The translations under genes were made by a program, and so were the position numbers. A DNA stretch of 64,000 nt from Verrucomicrobiales bacterium (GTDB lineage Bacteria > Verrucomicrobiota > Verrucomicrobiia > Verrucomicrobiales > DEV007), in the NCBI GenBank assembly GCA_016795505.1, contig JAEUHH010000076.1, positions 39,556-103,555 on the forward strand, read 5' to 3'. Shown here piece after piece: positions 62,551-64,000 of this stretch (its first letter is position 1; the number at the start of each line of letters is the position of its first letter). Under the pieces are notes generated by a model, which saw only the letters and a list, made by a program, of their open reading frames with translations, did not search any database and had not been told where the DNA came from.

Positions 62551-63783
62551 TCACCGCCCCGCCTCTTCGCCGGGTCGCTCCCGCCAGAGCAAAGCTAGGG
62601 CGATCACTCCCAGCCACGGAGCCAGCCCTGCCAGCGCCATCCCGAGGTCGAAGGACTGCGTCGCGTCCACCGCCCTGCCGAACACCTTGTGCATCGGCGA
62701 CGACACCAGCCACACCCAGGTGCTCAGCAGCCCTGTCAGACGCCCGACATGATGGCTCGATAGCTCCTGGACGAAGCTGTAATAGCACGGAAACAACGCC
62801 AGCGCCCCCGCCCCCACCACCAGGATCGCCGCCAGCAGCAGCCATCCCTTTGGCAGCCAGATCACCAATACACTACACGATGTCAGCACGCACGCCCCCG
62901 TGTAGACCCAGCGCCGCGCCCGGTGCGCCGTCACGGAGAATCGCCGCACCAGCCACAGCGAGATCACCCCGGCCGCCAGACAGCCGACATCCGTCGCGAT
63001 GTAGTAAACTGAATTGAAGGCCAGCGACTCCGTCTCCCCGTAGCCACGGCCCTCCTGCATGAACTTCGGCAGCCAGACCCGGAACAGATGCCAGCAGGTC
63101 TGCGCCCCGAAAATCAAAATCGCCAGCGCCCAGAATCGCCTGCCGAACACGATGGACCACAGCCCCGCAACCGGCTTGCCATCCGCCACCGGAGCCGCAT
63201 CCAGATCCGTGCGCCGGATCGAGACAAACCACAACACCACCCAGAGAAACCCGATCGCCCCGACGAACTGAAACGCAAAGCGCCAGCTCGACAGCTCGTC
63301 CGTCATCAGCCACAGCATCATCGGCGGCGTGATCACCGCCCCGATCGAGGCACCACTCTGCAACACACTGTTTCCCATCGTGCGATCCTTCGCCTCCAGC
63401 AGGGCGAAGGTCGTTTTCACCGCACAGGGCCAGTGTCCCGCCTCGAACAGTCCCAGCAGCACCCGGCAGACCAGCATCGAGCCATAGCCGGAGGCAAAAC
63501 CCGAGGCGATTCCCATCACCGACCAGCCAGCCAGCACCACGGGATACAGCCAATAGACCCGGAACCGATCCGCCAAAAAGCCGAACACCAGCGACCCCGC
63601 CGCAAAGGCCCAGCCGAAGGCCAGTTCCAGGTCACCATACTGTTCCTGGCTCAGCCCGAAATCCTTCGTCACCCGCACCGCCGCATTGGCCAGCGTCTGG
63701 CGATCCATGTAGTTGATCGCCGTCGCCAGGAGCAACAGCCCGCACACATACCACTTCCAATGACGATGACGCTGCCGGGACAT
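62551..63783 (-). CDS. MFS transporter, anion:cation symporter (hexuronate/ExuT-like) family
   Basis: A 410-residue membrane protein of about 12 helices. The start KWYVCGLLLLATAINYMDRQTLANA is the signature of the ACS family, and GLFEAGHWPCAVKTTFALL with NSVLQSGASIGAVITPP and AFQFVGAIGFLWVVLWF follows the hexuronate transporter pattern. It may import uronates or aldonates, which would suit dgoK elsewhere in the window, but the link is only by theme. It is a single gene on the minus strand with the dispersed repeat upstream. Confidence 0.88.
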   Translation of the reverse strand: MSRQRHRHWKWYVCGLLLLATAINYMDRQTLANAAVRVTKDFGLSQEQYGDLELAFGWAFAAGSLVFGFLADRFRVYWLYPVVLAGWSVMGIASGFASGYGSMLVCRVLLGLFEAGHWPCAVKTTFALLEAKDRTMGNSVLQSGASIGAVITPPMMLWLMTDELSSWRFAFQFVGAIGFLWVVLWFVSIRRTDLDAAPVADGKPVAGLWSIVFGRRFWALAILIFGAQTCWHLFRVWLPKFMQEGRGYGETESLAFNSVYYIATDVGCLAAGVISLWLVRRFSVTAHRARRWVYTGACVLTSCSVLVIWLPKGWLLLAAILVVGAGALALFPCYYSFVQELSSHHVGRLTGLLSTWVWLVSSPMHKVFGRAVDATQSFDLGMALAGLAPWLGVIALALLWRERPGEEAGR

Positions 63784-63837
63784 AAGATTCCCGACGCTAT
63801 CGATGCGAACCGCCGTTTCAATACCCGAATCGCGGTT

Positions 63838-63873
63838 CGATCAGATCCTGTCTCCTCTCCGATCAGACCCGAA
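63838..63873 (+). repeat. degenerate copy of the dispersed repeat
   Basis: CGATCAGATCCTGTCTCC then CGATCAGACCC, units 22 bp apart but with several changes from the core CCCTGTT. It lies about 55 bp upstream of the MFS start. The rest of the window to 64000 shows no gene; a TTGACG near 63911 may belong to a promoter for something downstream. Confidence 0.55.
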
Positions 63874-64000
63874 TGGCACGGGATTAAGGAATTTTTTGCG
63901 CGCGGGCTTGTTGACGATTTTTTCTAAGCCTGTCCTTGAATGCCCGCCTGGGTTCCATAAGGAATGGGTAGGGCTTGGGCCTTCGCTTCTGGGCTCGCGG

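Noticed and set aside
1..64000. tRNA, rRNA, or riboswitch genes
   Set aside because: The intergenic regions were read for cloverleaf-like GGTTC/TTCGA arms and rRNA sequence and none was found; a covariance search could still reveal a small RNA.

Overview
The window looks like chromosomal DNA of a Gram-negative bacterium of the phylum Verrucomicrobiota. The evidence is a high G+C content, lipid A and LPS genes (lpxA, lptD), a diaminopimelate-type murE, a MurC-MurB fusion in a division/cell-wall cluster, a type IV pseudopilin of the H-X9-DG kind common in Planctomycetes and Verrucomicrobia, a DUF1549/DUF1553 protein, a family S1 sulfatase, a DUF4838 protein and Tat-exported Gfo/Idh/MocA proteins. 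Class and genus cannot be settled from the sequence alone. No tRNA, rRNA, CRISPR array, insertion sequence or prophage was seen.

Layout. 1-7.8 kb is the accessory part: the 3' end of an HNH endonuclease gene, a hypothetical protein, a tandem array of seven 21-bp palindromes, and on the minus strand a 1595-residue TIR-NACHT-pentapeptide-WD40 protein preceded by a tiny membrane-protein gene. Two exported proteins of unknown function follow. 8-31 kb is a mosaic of single genes and short operons: PQQ-type propeller protein, sulfatase plus ABC ATPase, a two-component system, pseudopilin, HrpB helicase, L,D-transpeptidase, a glycosidase-glycosyltransferase fusion, DUF1549/1553 protein, esterase-like hydrolase plus 2-dehydro-3-deoxygalactonokinase, SGNH hydrolase, RadC, a frameshifted Rpn-family nuclease and an AspT/YidE transporter. 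31-35 kb carries lpxA and lptD. 34.8-49.6 kb is the dcw cluster, all on the minus strand: rsmH, ftsL, ftsI, murE, murF, mraY, murD, a LysM membrane protein, ftsW, murG, murC-murB. 50-53 kb holds an SRPBCC protein, dnaX and the YbaB/EbfC gene. 52.7-64 kb is a carbohydrate-oriented block (DUF4838 protein, NupG-like permease, Gfo/Idh/MocA oxidoreductase), a very large coiled-coil membrane protein and an MFS anion/sugar-acid type permease.

How genes work together. The dcw genes form one probable transcription unit that makes lipid II precursors and the FtsW/FtsI septal synthase; lpxA and lptD serve the outer membrane. The carbohydrate genes (sulfatase, DUF4838, DgoK, permeases, hydrolases) fit polysaccharide degradation. 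The TIR-NACHT-WD40 gene has the architecture of an NLR-like intracellular sensor, and its fourteen near-identical WD40 repeats vary at only a few positions, which is the main candidate for something new here. A second candidate is a dispersed 22-bp-period repeat built on the core CCCTGTT, found at seven places, almost all between genes.
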